Shown here: in pieces, positions 21,961 to 35,761 of the stretch
Numbering within the stretch: position 1 is the first letter of the stretch
How the letters are laid out: each line of letters begins with the position of its first letter
Assembly: GCA_031772625.1 (NCBI GenBank)
Contig: CM062818.1
Coordinates: 1,683,174,167 to 1,683,238,166 of the forward strand
Reading direction: 5' to 3'
Length of the DNA: 64,000 nucleotides
DNA from: Pinus tabuliformis
Lineage: Eukaryota > Streptophyta > Pinopsida > Pinales > Pinaceae
Notes under the pieces: generated by a model
What the model was told of the DNA's origin: nothing
Seen by the model: only the letters and a program-made list of their open reading frames with translations
Database searches by the model: none
Translations under genes and position numbers: made by a program

Positions 21961-23555
21961 CAGCAATTTTTTTATGAATTTCCTCCACCCAAAAGTTTTA
22001 TTTCCTCCCCAAAATTAAACCACTGCTTGCATATTTTGATATTCAATGGAGGTATGCCAAGAACCTACCTCTTTAGCCCAGGAATTGAGCTAAAACCCGT
22101 GTTTATCCTCTCCAAAACAGCTCACTGGCCCTCCTGTAGAAGATTGCTAGCCCTCCTGTAGAATTCCTGTAGGTTATTGCTAGCCCTCCTATAGAATTCA
22201 TGTAGGTTCTCCTATAGAACCTATAAGTGCTCCTATAGAAAATGCCGAGAGAAGGGATATGGGAGAGATTAATGGAGAACGATGGTTACAAGGATGTGGA
22301 GGCACGAGAAGGTTGCAAGAATAGAGTTTCAAGGAGAGAATGAAGGAAAAGGTGGTGAGAGTGCTCGGGGAGGAGTACTTATTGCTTTTTATGGATATTT
22401 CCGGTGATGGATGGTGAGATGGCCACGTGTAAGCTGGCCATATTAGGACCATTGGTCCCCACCTGCCTTTTCATCATGGCCCTTCCCTCATAATCATCCC
22501 ACATGATTGCATCGGAGTTCACACTGCCTCCACTACCTGTCCTTGACATTCCTCTTGAGTTGACTGTGCGCACGTGTGGGTGACATCTTCGGATGAGTGG
22601 AGTCAACTAGATGAAGGTGGCCCAGTTAACTGGCCACCTTTCCCTCATTCAACCTCAACCATCTCATTGTTTTTGCATGCCTTCTAATTACACAAATGCA
22701 AACAGAGGAGCGGGTTAGTTACTTACCTGAGATCCGAATGCATTTGTTGTGAGGTGTTGTGGCCCTCTCCCTCTACTACATGCCTTTATTTCCTTTGATG
22801 CATGCTTGTCTGCTTGCTAATGTGTGGTTGTGCTTTGTGCAGGTTCCTCTCTGGCTGGATCTGATCTTCAGGTGTCTTCCTCAACCTTCATATTTGCACC
22901 TTCTTGCTGTTGATGTTGGATTTTAATGGGATCAGCTACTACAGGAATTCCTACAGGAGCTCCTGTCATTGCTTCTCCCTTTGAAATTTTAGCTTCTTTC
23001 TATGCTTGGAGTTGTGAGGCTGATGCCAGATATGTAGATAGAGATGGAGAGGTAATGGGTGGCTTCAAGTGAGGTGGATGGTGTTGTTTCTTTTCTCATT
23101 TTTTGTTTTTTTTTTTTTCTTTTTCCTAAAAACTGTTTTTTCTGTGTTTTTTCTTGGGCAAGAAGAAGAATGATGCTTGGGATGTGATGCAGGCTTGGAA
23201 ATGATGGCAAGGAGGTTTGAAGACTGCAGGAGGATTTATAGACCTTTTATGAAGCTTCCCTATTCCTCAAACTGCTTTTTATGTCCATTTCTGGCTCTCT
23301 GTAATTCCTACAGGAGCCTCTTGTAGAAAACACAGAGCCTCTTGTAGAAAACACAGTTTTTGGAAAAGAAGCACAGTGAGGTGGAAAGAATGCTAAGAAT
23401 GATGGAGAAAGGTGTGGGAAGGTAGGATAGGTGCTGGTATTGGTTTCAGGGCTCCCTTGGCACCTTCTGCTGCTTCCTGTAGTCCTCCTGCAAACCTGCA
23501 ATGCAACTGGAAATTCATTTTCTTTCTCCTTTTTTTTTTTTTTTGAAAACAACCA
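21961..23555 (-). other. Non-coding 3' spacer of the level-2 element
   Basis: This region lies between the integrase end and the accessory ORF in element direction. No gene is visible. It contains several T-runs and repeated words of the CCTCCTGTAG / CTACAGGAG family, densest at 22129-22240 and again near 22940, 23306 and 23470. Confidence 0.6.
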
Positions 23556-23726
23556 GGGCACCTCATGGAGGTTTTCACCCTAGTTGCCTGCCCTGGGCAC
23601 CTCCAAGGGAGGTTTTCACCCAAGGATCTTATTTTTTCTCTTCTCTTTTTTGACATCACTAGGCCGCCTCAGAAGAGGTTTTCAACCCAATGATGGGAAC
23701 CAAGCGCCTCATGGAGGTTTTCACTT
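23556..23726 (-). repeat. Short interspersed repeat, four units of GGAGGTTTTCACC type
   Basis: Four units of roughly 25 bp, each a (G)GCNCCTC...GAGGTTTTCAC variant, begin near 23556, 23594, 23661 and 23702. They lie just behind the integrase end on the element's sense (minus) strand. Tandem motifs between pol and the 3' LTR are known in Tat-group elements. Confidence 0.7.
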
Positions 23727-23759
23727 GAGTCCTTATTATTTTATTTTTTTTATTTTTCT

Positions 23760-26700
23760 TCAGAGAGTGGGTGAAGTGGATGCTAAGACATGCTCCACTA
23801 CCATCAATGTTTTATTCAAATCTTCAATGAACTCTCGCTTGGAGAGGGGTTTCTTGTAGACTTTCAACCAGTGTCCATTGACAAGCATGGGGATGGCTTC
23901 ATCATCAATGGTTCTAATCAGAACTGAACCATTGTCATTGCATTTCTCCACAGTGTAGGGTCCCAACCATCTTGTCCTCACCTTGCCCTTGAAATCTTTG
24001 TATCTTGAATCATAGAGTAGTTCCCAATCTCCCTCTTTAAATTGCTTCTCCTTGATGTTTTTTTCATGCCATATCTTTCTCTGAAGCTGAACTACCTCTG
24101 TATGGAGAAGGGCCTGCATTCGGTGTTCATCCAATCCATTGAGCTGGAGTAATATTTCTATCTATGCATGGATGAGTTCTAGATCTAGCTGATCTGTCGT
24201 CCTCAGGGTATTGAATTCAAATTCTATTAACAACAAAGCCTTCTTCCCATAGACCAGCTCATAGGGTGTGAACCCTGTAGTGGTCTTCCAAGTTGCATTG
24301 TAGGCCCAAGTGGCCTCAACTAATTTTCCCCCCCAGTCTTTCCTGCTGCTGCTCATTACCTTTGTCAGGATTCCTTCCAGTGCTATGTTAGTGACCTCCA
24401 CCTGCCCATTGGCTTGTGGATGGTAAGGGGTTGAAGTCATGTGCTTGATTCTATGATGTGTGAGCAGGTCTTCAAACAACTTGGAAGTGAACTTGTTGCC
24501 TTGATCTATGACCAACTCTCTTGGATACCTGAACTTGTATAATATGTTCTCTCTCAAAAATTCAGCTACTTTTTCCTCTATTGTTGCTTTGATTTCTTTT
24601 GTCTCTGCCCACTTTTTCAAATAATTGGTGGACACAATGATGTATTGCTTCTGCTTTGAAGGAGGGCTGATAAGCCCCACAAAGTCCATGCCCCACTTCT
24701 CAAATGGCTCAAAGGTCACTTGAGGTTGCATGGGCATTTCATCCATTGGAGTAGGTTTTCCCATCCTTTGACACCGATCACACTGGTTGGTGTATCTCTT
24801 CACATCCTGATGAAGAGTTGACCAATAGTAGCCTGCTTGCAGTATCTTGAAGGCAGTTCTTTTTGCTACAAAATGACCATCACAAGGCCCATCATGACAG
24901 GTCATGAGGATTTCAAAAACTTTCTCCTCCCTGACACATCTTCTCAAGATCTGATCTGGGCCAAGTTTGAAGAGATTGCCCCAAATCCAAGTGAAAGGGG
25001 CACTTTTCCTTACTATCTTGCTCTTCTCTTTTGAGGATAAGTGTGGTGGCAATTGTGATGAAACCAAGTAGTTTGCTATATTAGCAAACCATGGAGAGAG
25101 TACTGAGATAGCAAACAGGTGTTCATATAGCATTTGATCATCCACCATTCCTTCTTCACCTACAGGCAAATTTACTCTAGACAAAAAGTCAACAACAACA
25201 TTTTATTTACCAGGCTTATCAACAATGGTCATATCAAACTGCTGTATTAAAAGCAACCATCTAATAATGTGGGCATTTACATACAGTTTTTTCATTAAAT
25301 ATCTGATTACAACACAATCATTGTGCACAAAGGTTTGATGGCCTGTGATATAATGTCTGAATTTGTTTAAGGAATGCACTACAGCTAGGAGTTCCTTTTT
25401 GGTGACTGTATAGTTTAGCTCTGCCTTTGACAAGTTTTTGCTTATAAAGTATATGGCATAAGGAAAATTTTCATCGATTTGTTCCAAGGCTGCTCCTATT
25501 GCTTTGTTCGAGGCAACTGTGTGAATGTGGAAAGGTAGGGCCCAGTTTGGGCCTCTCAAGATTGGGGCAGTCACGAGTTTTCTTTTCAAGGTATCTAGGG
25601 CTTCTTGACAGTTTTCCAACCATATAAACTCAACATCTTTACCTAAGAGGCCAAACAAAGGAGAGGCTAGCTTGCTGAAATCTTTAATGAATCTCTGGTA
25701 ATACCCAGCTAAGCCTCGGAAACATCTGACATATCTCACCGTTTGAGGAGGTGGGACCCTTTGGATGATGGCAATTTTGTTGGGGTCCACCTGTAGTCCT
25801 TGTTGAGATATTGCATGACCTAGCACGGTCCCTTCAGTCATCAAAAATTCACATTTTTCTGGATTGAGGGACATGTTCATCTCAATACATTTGTCTAGAA
25901 CTTTCCCTAGATTAGATAAGGCTTCCTGAAAGTTAGAGCCATAAGGAGTAAAGTCATCCATATATATCTCTACTGCATCATGAACTAATTTAGAAAATAT
26001 ACTCAGTACCGCTCTTTGGAAAGTGGCTGGAGCGTTACAAAAACCAAAAGGAAGGACTCGGTATGCAAAGGTACCCCAAGGACAAGTGAAAGTAATCTTA
26101 TCTTGGTCTTCTGGGCTGATCTGAATCTTATTGTACTCGCTGAACCCATCTAGGAAAGAGAAAAAAAAATTCCCTGCCAGACCGTCTAACACTTGATCTA
26201 TGAAAGGTAAAGGGAAATGGTCCTTTTTAGTGGCTTTGTTCAATTCCCTATAGTCAACACAGATTCTCCACTTACCATTTTTCTTTGGCACTAGCACCAA
26301 AGGAGATACCCATTCACTATCAGAGATGGGATAGATGAACCCTACATCAAGCAATTTCTGCAGTTCTTCCTTAACAATTATTTAAGCGTTGGATTCATCC
26401 TCCTTTAAGGCTGCCTGACTAGCTTGCAACCCTCCTTGATGTATGTATGATGAGTACAGACTGAAGGGTGCACTCCTTTCATCTCCTTATAACTCCAGGC
26501 GAAGGCATCTAAGTGCTTTCTCAGCAGGCTACACAGTTCCTTCTCCTGGGAAGAAGATAGGGATGGATTGGTTTTCAAGGTTATTTTTGGACCGAACTCT
26601 ATATTCTTAATACGGAGAGAAGTGGAGTCGGCCACACAGAGATCAGTCAAGGGGTCATTTTGGGTTTCTCTTACTATGTCCTCTAAAGGTGATACACTGG

Positions 26701-27993
26701 GAGGTGGATTCTGAATCAGATTTTCAATCATATCATCCTCATCTTACTGTTTTCCCCCCATGGAGATTCCTAATGTACAAAGCAGTGCAGAATAAACTTC
26801 ATCCTCATCTTCCTCCTCCAACCAGAGAGGTAGATCATGTTCTAACGAGGGTTGGGCAGGAGGATATAGGATTAACTGTTTGGACATATGCCCATTCTTT
26901 ATGGTCATGTTCCTAGCTTAGCAGCTGATGTAGGCATCAGTGGTAGCCAACCAGGGTCTTCCCAGAATGAGAGGATACCTTGTGAGCTTTGCCTTTGGCT
27001 GGAGAACTATGAAATCAGTAGGGTACTCCCAAGAATCAATGGAGACCATCACATCTTCCACAATCCCCTCAAGGGTCACGGTGGAGCGGTTTGCTAACTA
27101 TAACACGTTTGTGGTCTTCCTCAAGGAAATCTGAAGGTTGAGTTTGAGAATCGTGCCCTTTGTCATCACATTAATGGCAGCTCCCAAATCAATCAAAGTG
27201 TGTGGGATCATGGTGCCATTGATGTGGACATCAACTACTAGGCTTCCAGGGTCTAGATATTTTGGACAGATTACCTGCTCCAACATCAAGTTAGACAGTT
27301 GCCATATGACATTGATTGTTGGGGCATCTCTCTTGCACCTTCCTGGGTGCCTAAAGCACTTCTCTTTTATCAACCTATTGTAGATAAGAACATCTTTTAT
27401 GGCTTGGAGAAGTGGTATCTTCACACATAAATGTTTTAATTCCCCCAAGAGTTTAGTTTCTTCTGGGGTAGGTTGAACTTTCACGGATAGTCTTTCAGGA
27501 AAGGGTGGAATTGCTTTCGGTTCACTTCCCTCTTTATATTCCTCAACCTCCCTAGGTAGAGGCTGACTGTCTGGGAGAAATTTCCTAGATCGTAAGTTAA
27601 TTTCCTAACTCTCCACAACATAGGTTGGGCATGATGGTTATACACTTGCTGAGCCTGTCTGTTGTTTGGGTTCAGGTTCGACTGGGCAGGCATTTGGGGT
27701 TGCTTTGGAGGAGAAGGAAGTAACGGTTGTGGTTGGGCACGTGGTGGAGGAAAAAGAGCGAGAAGAGAGTTGTATTGGGGCCTCCACCCCTAATGAAGTG
27801 CATTCCACTGAGGTGGTGGCTGAGCATAGGATTCAAATGAATGGTTGGTTGGTTGGGCATGATATTGAGATGTGAAGGACCAAGGAGGAGGCGTGGTCCA
27901 TGAAGGATGAGTAGGGGGACCCCAAGAAGGTATGGAAGTGACTGGGTTGGGGCTGTAGTAGGCATGGGATGATCTGGAATTTATCCAGGACAA
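23760..27993 (-). pseudogene. Protease, reverse transcriptase, RNase H and integrase of the level-2 element
   Basis: Read right to left on the minus strand. A Pro/Gln-rich gag tail or linker occupies about 27.5-27.99 kb. An aspartic-protease-type segment follows at about 27.1-27.4 kb (PGSLVVDVHINGTMIPHTLI). Reverse transcriptase occupies about 25.9-26.4 kb (KNGKWRICVDYRELNKAT, AVEIYMDDFTPYG), then RNase H to about 25.2 kb. Integrase at about 24.16-24.9 kb has an HHCC-like N-terminus, WGMDFVGLISPPSK and YHPQANGQVE. The C-terminal integrase domain is at about 23.76-24.13 kb (KVRTRWLGPYTVEKC) and shows no obvious chromodomain, as expected outside the chromovirus branch. It is a fossil with a few breaks. 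Confidence 0.88.
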
Positions 27994-29434
27994 AGAATTA
28001 AAGGTATTACAGACTCATGTGCATGGATGTGCCTATGTTACTTTATGCAATGGATCGATAAGGTTGCAAAATACACAGACACTGAGGCAGTTAGAGAAAA
28101 CACAACAGGAAAACATGTAATACAACAAGTTTAATAAGGAGTTCACTCAATTCTCCTAGGCTACATCTCCTGGTCTAGCTTTCAATGGTGGCCTCTCTAT
28201 TATTTTTTCAAAGCAGAGTTTCTTTACAACAGTGAGCTCAATTTGAGTCTCACTCAACAGATATGAATCAATAGGATTGGAGTACACAGACTCTCCTTAC
28301 TGGTACTTGACCTCTACTGGTCACAGTAGTATGAGCCCAAATCTGAAACTCATACACGACAGGCCTATGCCGAAGAGCTCACTTGAACCTCTTAAGCTTT
28401 CTCTGGGGTGCACAAACTCTCTGGCTCTCTCTGGCTCTGTCTGGCTCGATGCTACCTTCAGGTCAGCTCAGATTTTTCTCTCTGTTCTTTGCTCTTAGCA
28501 TTCTTCATCTAACTAACTCCTCTTTGTGTTGTCTCTATGTGTTCTCTGCTTCTGTCAGTTCATGGCTTTAAAGTCGGTCTGCTTTCTATCGGTTTGTTTC
28601 TGCTTCCCAGTGTTCTAGTTTCCCTGCCTCTGTCTGTTCAAACTCCCCTATTTTGTGTCATCATCGCTGTGTAACGCTTCACAGGGAGGTGGCCACCTAT
28701 TCTGCAACAAGTGAGTGTGTCAGGTCCCTTGGACACGTTTGAATGGTCGCTATTTCTGTTTGCTCCAAGGTGCCTGTGAAACACGAATCTCTTGCCAACT
28801 CATTATCCATGTCAGACTTAAAATCCCATGTAATCTTTCTTTTTGGACTTGTCAAATCCAGTCATTTATCGGGACACGCCTCCACCATTGATCTGGGCCC
28901 CCCAGATCCTATGGTTGTCATTCATATCGGGGGGGCAAGTTGCATGACGTTTACTCGTTTGATGTGGGCGGTTTTCTCTCTCATCCACTGGATGCGTGTC
29001 GCTCAATGTGTGGCATCGAGCGGGACTCAGTCAAAACTGCTTATCACCTTGAGGCCTTCCGATATACTGCCGGTTTATGGAATACTACACTGCGGAACCG
29101 AATGCATTACTTTTCCGCATTTTACAGTGATTTCGGGTCCGAGCGCTTCGGGGATTTTCCTTTACTGAGGGGGATTCCCTGTGATACGCAATTAGCGCTC
29201 GGACCCGATTTCTTGATTTGGCCTCTGGTTTTTCCAATTTGCGCTAGTGTGCGTTACCATGGGCCGACGGTCTGCGCGCTCGACCGAGGGTCCTCGTTGC
29301 TCCGCGCTGATCACAATTGCATCCGTCACGAGGATTTCTTCTAATAGCACGATCTTTCTAAGACTTGAATATTTTTGGCATAAGTTGAAAGGGTTTATGA
29401 AAACTTAGATAGTGTTTAGATCCAATTTGAATCA
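27970..29434 (-). repeat. 3' LTR of the level-3 element
   Basis: 1465 bp, TGATCTGGAATTT to CAATTTGAATCA. It matches 44705-46183. The right third (about 28.9-29.3 kb) is CpG-rich and contains a 14-bp inverted repeat (29134-29147 and 29194-29207) that the partner LTR does not share in this form. No polypurine tract stands out beside it. Confidence 0.93.
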
Positions 29435-29526
29435 CGGCCTTGCCACTGAAAAATATTTTGGGCCACCAAAAGTTTATTTTCAAGCATCAATCAAGTGAGG
29501 GTATAGATTCCTCGCTTGCACAATTT

Positions 29527-32500
29527 TTATTCATTTTGCACTGCTTGGTTTTGAACCTTTGAGTCCAATCCTGAGGTACCAATATCCCCCCTGTGCATAG
29601 TTCTTACCTTCCTATCCAGAACTGTATCTTCCTGTAACTCATTAAGATATTCAGGCAATAGATCATCAATATAAGGCAATTGACTCTGCTCTTTGGGATC
29701 TTCAATTAATGAAGGTTCAAATAGCCTCAAGCTGTCTGCATTAACAACTGAGTAGATGTGCATGTAAGCTGGTAAATCAAGGCGAAAAGCATTTTCACCA
29801 ATTTTCTCAAGTATCTTGAAATGTCCATACCTTATTGGCTTCAACTTCTTACCTTCACCTTGCATTCTATCTTTGTTGATATACAGCCAGACTTGATCAC
29901 CAACTTGGAAACTATGCTCCATCCGATGCTTGTCATGCCTTGCCTTGTACTTGGCTTGGCTCTTTTCCAGTTGTTCCTGTATTGCCTGGTGAATCTCTTG
30001 GATTTGTTCAATGAACTTGGTTGCCTTGTCCACATCACTGTTTCCATCAACTGTTATGTCTTTACCAAAGACAAAATCCAAGGGAGACCTTGGTGTGAAA
30101 CCAAATCAGGTCTCAAAAGGAGATCTTTATGTAGAAGAATGTTTAGCTCGGTTGTAAGCATGTTGCACATAACATAAATGTTCATCCCAAAGCCTGGGAT
30201 GCTTGCTGCAATAGCCTTTGAGCAACTGGATCACTGTCATGTTCACCACTTCTGTTTGGCCATCTATTTGCGGATGAAAAGTTTTGCTTTTCTTCAGCCT
30301 GGTGTCTATCAATTCCCACAAACTCGACGAAAATTTGCCAACAAATCAGGTATCTCGATTAGATATAATGGAAGTGGGTAATCCAAAATGAACCCATACA
30401 TGCTGAAAGAATAACTTGGCAGTTTGTTCAACTGTAATATGTTTGTTACAAGGTATCAAAATACACATTTTATTGAACCTATCCACAACAACATATAAAT
30501 AGTCATGACCCTTCTTAGATTTAGGAAGTCCTCCAACAAAGTCCATGGAAACACTTTCCCAAGGATGAGAAGGAATTGGTAGTGGGGTGTACAAGCCTAG
30601 TTTCCTATTGCTGGGCTTGCTTTTAGCACACATAGTACACCCTCTTACATATCTAGAAACTGTCTCATTCATTTTTGGCTAATAACAAAATCTTTGCAGC
30701 TGTGCAACTGTTTTACTTACACCAAAGTGACCTGATATTAGAGAAGTGTGCGCCTCTCGAAATATCTTTACTCTTTCAGTTTGTGGAATGCATAGCTTCC
30801 CAAAATGATATAAGAGTTGTTCCTTAACATGATAGTCCAATCCTCCTACTTGTTTGCCTTGACTTAAAGTTGCATATACATCTTTAAAATCTATATCTTG
30901 AGCATATTGTTCAATGTAGCTCTCATGCAATACCGAATTATGCTTAAGTATAGTAGATGCATTTATAATTGGTCAGGACAACATATCTGCAACTTTATTG
31001 TGTATTCCCTTTTTATATCTAATGACAATATGAAACTGTTGTAGAAAACCCATCCATCTATAGTGTCTTGATTGCTGCAACTTAGTTTGGGAGTGTAAAT
31101 ATTAAGTGGTTGATGATCAGTATGTATAACTATCTCTTTGCCCATTAAATAATGTTTCCACTTTTTCACAGTCTATACTAATGCATACAATTCTTTATCA
31201 TATGTGGGATAGTTAACTACTGCATAATTAAATGTCTCAGAATGATAACATATGGGTTTACCGTGTTGCATCAACATTGCTCCCATGGCATAGTCACTGG
31301 CATCAGTTTCAATCTCAAATGGTCTTTGAAGATCAGGCAGTGCTAGTACTGGTGCTGTACTAATCTTTTCTTTCAAGGTGTCAAAGGCTTTCTGTTGTTT
31401 TCCTCCCCACTGAAACACCTTGTTCAATCCTGTTAAAGCATGTAAGGGAACTGTAATTAAGGAAAAGTTAGAAATAAACTTTCTCCAATATTGTGCTGCT
31501 CCTAGGAAGCTTCTAACTTCTATAGCAGATTTGGGTTTAGGCCAATTTACAATGACTGCAACCTTAGAGGGATCTATCTTTAATTCACCACTCCCTACAA
31601 TATGACCCAAATAATTCAAAGATGTTTTGCCAAATTCACATTTTGAGAGCTTAACATAAAGGTTTTCTCTTTTCAAAACATCTAGAGTCTGCTTAACATG
31701 CTTTAAATGTTCTTCCCATGTTTTACTGAATATAAGAATGACATCCAAATATACAATGACAAAATCATCAAGAAAAGGTCTTAGTACATCATTCATTACT
31801 CTCATGAAAATAGCAGGAGCATTAGTTAAGCCAAAAGGCATACCAACCTTTCATACAATCCCTGCTTTGTTTTGAAAGCAGTCTCCATGCATCTTGCTCC
31901 GCAACTCTGACTTGATGATAGCCACTATGCAAGTCCAACTTGGAAAAATAAACAACTTCCTTTAACTGATCCAATATATCATCTATGCAAGGAAGGGGAT
32001 AATGATTTTTTATCGTTATCTTATTCAGTGCACGGTAATCAATGCACATTCTCCACGAGCCATCTTTATTTCTCACCAAAACAATTGGAGACCCACATGG
32101 TGATGTGTTAGGTCTGATGAACCCCTTCTCGAGCAGCTCCTGTACCTGCTTCTTGATTTTTGTATTCTCTAAAGCGGACAACCTGTGCATTCCGATGTTA
32201 GGCAATGGAGCTTCTTACTGCAAATTAATATCATGCACTATTTCCTTTTTGGGTGGCAGACCTTTAGGTTCTTGAAACAATATATCATATTCTGAAACAA
32301 CTTTTTCTAAATCAACTTGCAATTTAGCATCACAGCCCTCAAATACATTGGTTTTATCAGGTTTCTTTTCCTTTACAACCATTAGTAAAAATTGTTTTCA
32401 TGAATTTACATTTCATTTCATATGACCTGAGTTTATGAGAGTATAATTATTTTTGAGTTTATGAACTTTTACAATATATTCGATTCCATCTTTAACGAGT

Positions 32501-33744
32501 TGATACTTGTTCTCATCTCTATGGAAAATAGCTTTTCTATCATACAAGTAAGGACTTCCTAAAACAATTCCACATATGTCCAAAGGAACTATATCTAACT
32601 CAGCCTCATCTACAAATGTTGATCCAAAAGAAAACCTAAGTTTACATTGTCTAGTCACTTGTAGATGTGCTTTATCACATAACCAACCTAATGGATATGG
32701 ATTTTTGTGAGGTGTGGTTAGTAATCCCAACTTCTTTACAATTACTTTGGAAACTAAATTTAGTTGTGAGCCACTATCAAACAAAGTATCAATTTTTTGA
32801 TGCTTGGAAACAACTCAAATATGAAAAATCTCATGTCTTTTCCTCTCACTTTCTTCATTATCAGTAGAATGTGTAGAATTACTAGTAGATGCTTTAGAAT
32901 TTTTACCTTTTATACCTGTGGCTACGATTGTTGTTTCATCTCCTGAGTCTGACCCCAAATCCTTTTGAATAGTTACAGCAATCTTCTTCTTCTTGACCTC
33001 GAACTTCTTAGGTTTCAGCTCTGGATGCAGGATCCAGCAGTGTTCATCATCATGCCCATCTTTCTCACAGTGAGTGCATGAAGACTTGGTCTTTTGTATA
33101 GTATTGGCCTTCCTCTCTTTCCATTTTTGTTTTCTCTTTTCCTTGCTTTTGCTTGCAATGGGTTTTGATGATTCCCCAACTTCTGGGTTCACATTCTTTC
33201 CTCTAGCCTCTAGATGTGTAGCCTGAACAGATACCTCATCTATGCTAGTGGGATTAACACGAGAATAGTGTGCGATAAGTAGCTGTGTAGACCACCTATA
33301 TACTTCAGCAAAGTTTCAGGTGAGTCTAAAGAAATTCCTAGAATCAAAGCACTTTTCCTAAATTCTTGAGTGTAATTTTGTACACTTTGCCCTTTTAATT
33401 AGTGAAGAGTTTTCTAGCTCATCATGGCTTGTTGCATATAGGCTAGTGGATAGAATTTCTTTTTAATTGCAGAAACAAATTCACTCCAGACAGAAAGAAT
33501 TTTACCATGTTTATTCATGTCATCTTGTGTCCTGCCTTCCCACCGTACCAAGGCAGTGCCCCCAAGGCGTAGGCTGGCCAGCTGAATCTTACTCTTGTCT
33601 GAATCGATGCTCTGCACTCTGCAATAAACATCAATTTGTCTAATCCAATTATCCATCTTCTCTGCATTCAACTCTCCATCATATATCGATAAATCAAATT
33701 TAACATCTAATTTAATCAAAGATGTTTTCTTTTTGTTTTCAGGG
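29527..33744 (-). pseudogene. Gag-pol of the level-3 element
   Basis: Right to left: gag (about 33.4-33.74 kb, with DNWIRQIDVYCRVQSID), a zinc knuckle (CTHCEKDGHDDEHC near 33.07 kb), an aspartic protease (MFDSGSQLNLVSK near 32.78 kb), reverse transcriptase (about 31.7-32.2 kb; [17 protein letters not shown]), RNase H (about 30.97-31.4 kb), integrase (about 30.1-30.9 kb; SMDFVGGLPKSKKGHDYLYV) and a chromo-like C-terminal tail (about 29.53-29.65 kb). The order is that of Ty3/gypsy chromoviruses. The start of gag lies beyond the level-4 insertion, at 44337 and above. It is a broken fossil with about ten breaks. Confidence 0.88.
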
Positions 33745-34161
33745 TGTTAGGGTCCCACCCTAACCCCCTTATTTATGTAGTGGGATCGAGTCATAGTAAA
33801 GAGTCAATAAATCCCATATTAATAATTGTAAGTGGTTAACCCGCAATTAATGACGGGACCACAGTTTGTTGCAAATGGTCCATGGTATTAGATAGATGGT
33901 ATTAATAAAACCCATGGTATTGATCCATGGTATTGCATGTATGAGTCATATATAAAGGATAGGGACTCCCTGCGAGGATCATTGTGTCTTATTTTTGTAT
34001 CGAGCTCTGCTCTATTGGAGGTTGCCCCCTCGAAGAGGCCAGTGAACATTGCTTTCTGAATAATAAAATATTTGTTGTTGTCTCTCACTATTCGATGTTC
34101 TGGGTATCTTTCTTCGCATATTCTGTATTTGGGTATCTTTTTGCAGGTTAAGAGCATAACA
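33745..34161 (+). repeat. 5' LTR of the level-4 element
   Basis: 417 bp, TGTTAGGGTCCCA to AAGAGCATAACA, with a probable TATA-type box (CATATATAAAGG near 33950) and AATAAAATA near 34060. It matches 43933-44336. It carries a local 13-bp tandem duplication of ATCCATGGTATTG-like sequence absent from the partner. Confidence 0.95.
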
Positions 34162-34163
34162 AG

Positions 34164-34176
34164 TGGTTTCAGAGCA
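34164..34176 (+). other. Primer-binding site of the level-4 element
   Basis: TGGTTTCAGAGCA lies two bases inside the LTR. It is a one-base variant of the initiator-Met-type site. Confidence 0.8.
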
Positions 34177-35761
34177 CTTTCCAGGGCCGGTGGGATCTCC
34201 ATTTCTTAGCAAAAAAAATTTGGCTAGAGACGTGTTCCAGCGTCTTTAAACCACGGGATCTGTCGTTGAGCGCATAAACCTGCAGATTTGGGGAGGCATG
34301 TGTTAGCACCTAAATCTTTCTTAGGCTGAAGGAAGGCAAAAATTAGGGTAACCACAAACCACGCTCAGTCTGGTAGCTAGCCCTACCAGAGCAGGAGAGG
34401 GCTCTCTCTGAGTCATGCTCAAAGAATAGATAATCGAAAAAGGTCTGAGATGACTTACAATGAAATATTTACCTTAGGCTGGTAAGTGAATAGGGATTCG
34501 GGAAACAATTTTCATGAATGACTGAGCTTCTGGGATGTTATGGGACCAGTGCTCAGCAAAGAACTGAGAATTTAATACAAAGGCACAGATTATTCCGTAA
34601 GGCAAGGTAGGCAAAAAATGTAACAATTTAGTTTGAGGTACCGTGGCATGAATAGATTGCTGAAGAAAGTGAAAAGGGCATAGTGACATGAATCCTTTTC
34701 AACAGAAGAAATAACACTGAACATGAAATTTTCCCACAGGCAGAGCAATAAAATTGAATTCCACCTAATCTCACTCAGAAAATTTCACTGGAAATGAACA
34801 TGAATTGAACTATGAAACATAACGAAATACATATGAAAACATAAGAAACACATTTGTTACACTCACAACCACAAGAATCTCACGAAACAACGCCGCTGCC
34901 TTTCATTAATTCTATATCAAAAATACACAGTGAAGAAACAAAGTTTCTTTCCCACAGTCTCCCAGAAGTTACAAGCCAACCAACCCTTTGCAAATAACTT
35001 GCATACAATATATAGATTGTGTGAGGAAGAGATAGAACGCCCAAGGGTTGGGGAGTTACTCGAATCATTGCAAAATGGATATGGAGAGCCAACCATCAGC
35101 TACAGGTGCAGCGCTGCAAACATGACATTTGGCTTGGGGTGACCGTCTGCATTCCTTCGCCACTTGGATAGAAGCCAATCTGGAGAAAAAACTCTTTAAA
35201 TGCCGCCTTTGGTGCCAAAAAACCGAAGTGTAGTTGAGCGGGCCAACTTGGAGAAGTCGTGAACTGAAATTTCGCGAAACGGAAGCAAATTTGCAATTTT
35301 TCCTCTGTGTGTCGCGCTACTTTGGGGCCTATTTTGGGGCACTTGCAGGTGTCCAAAATGTGCCCAAGTGGGCTTGATAGAAAGCCTGTCCTGTCTACTT
35401 CCTAACCCAACTGGAATTTTCAAATTTGGTGCTCATTTTCCCCTCCAATTCTCCATTCTCCCAAGACTGCTTTCTGTGTGTCAAAAAAGTGGCAGAGAGG
35501 CCATTTTTGGGTGTTTTTTGACCTTTAGGAGACCCAGATTTTGCCCAAATCTCTTGCCTGGACACCAGTAGTCGTAATTTTCCATGATGAATCCAAATCT
35601 GCAAGCCATTCCTCATTTGGAGCCCTAGAAATTTAGCGTCGCGCCAGTGGCACGGCGCACAGGGAGAAAATCCCTATTTTTTACCCAAAAAATTACCAAG
35701 TGACCAAAATTTCCCCAATTTTTTTGAAATTTGGGCTGGAGGTCCTCTATGAAGTGCTATG

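Noticed and set aside
28743-29344. Plus-strand frames of 134-141 codons in the level-3 LTR
   Set aside because: They lie in the CpG-rich part of an LTR, are not conserved in the partner LTR at comparable length, and overlap each other in different frames.
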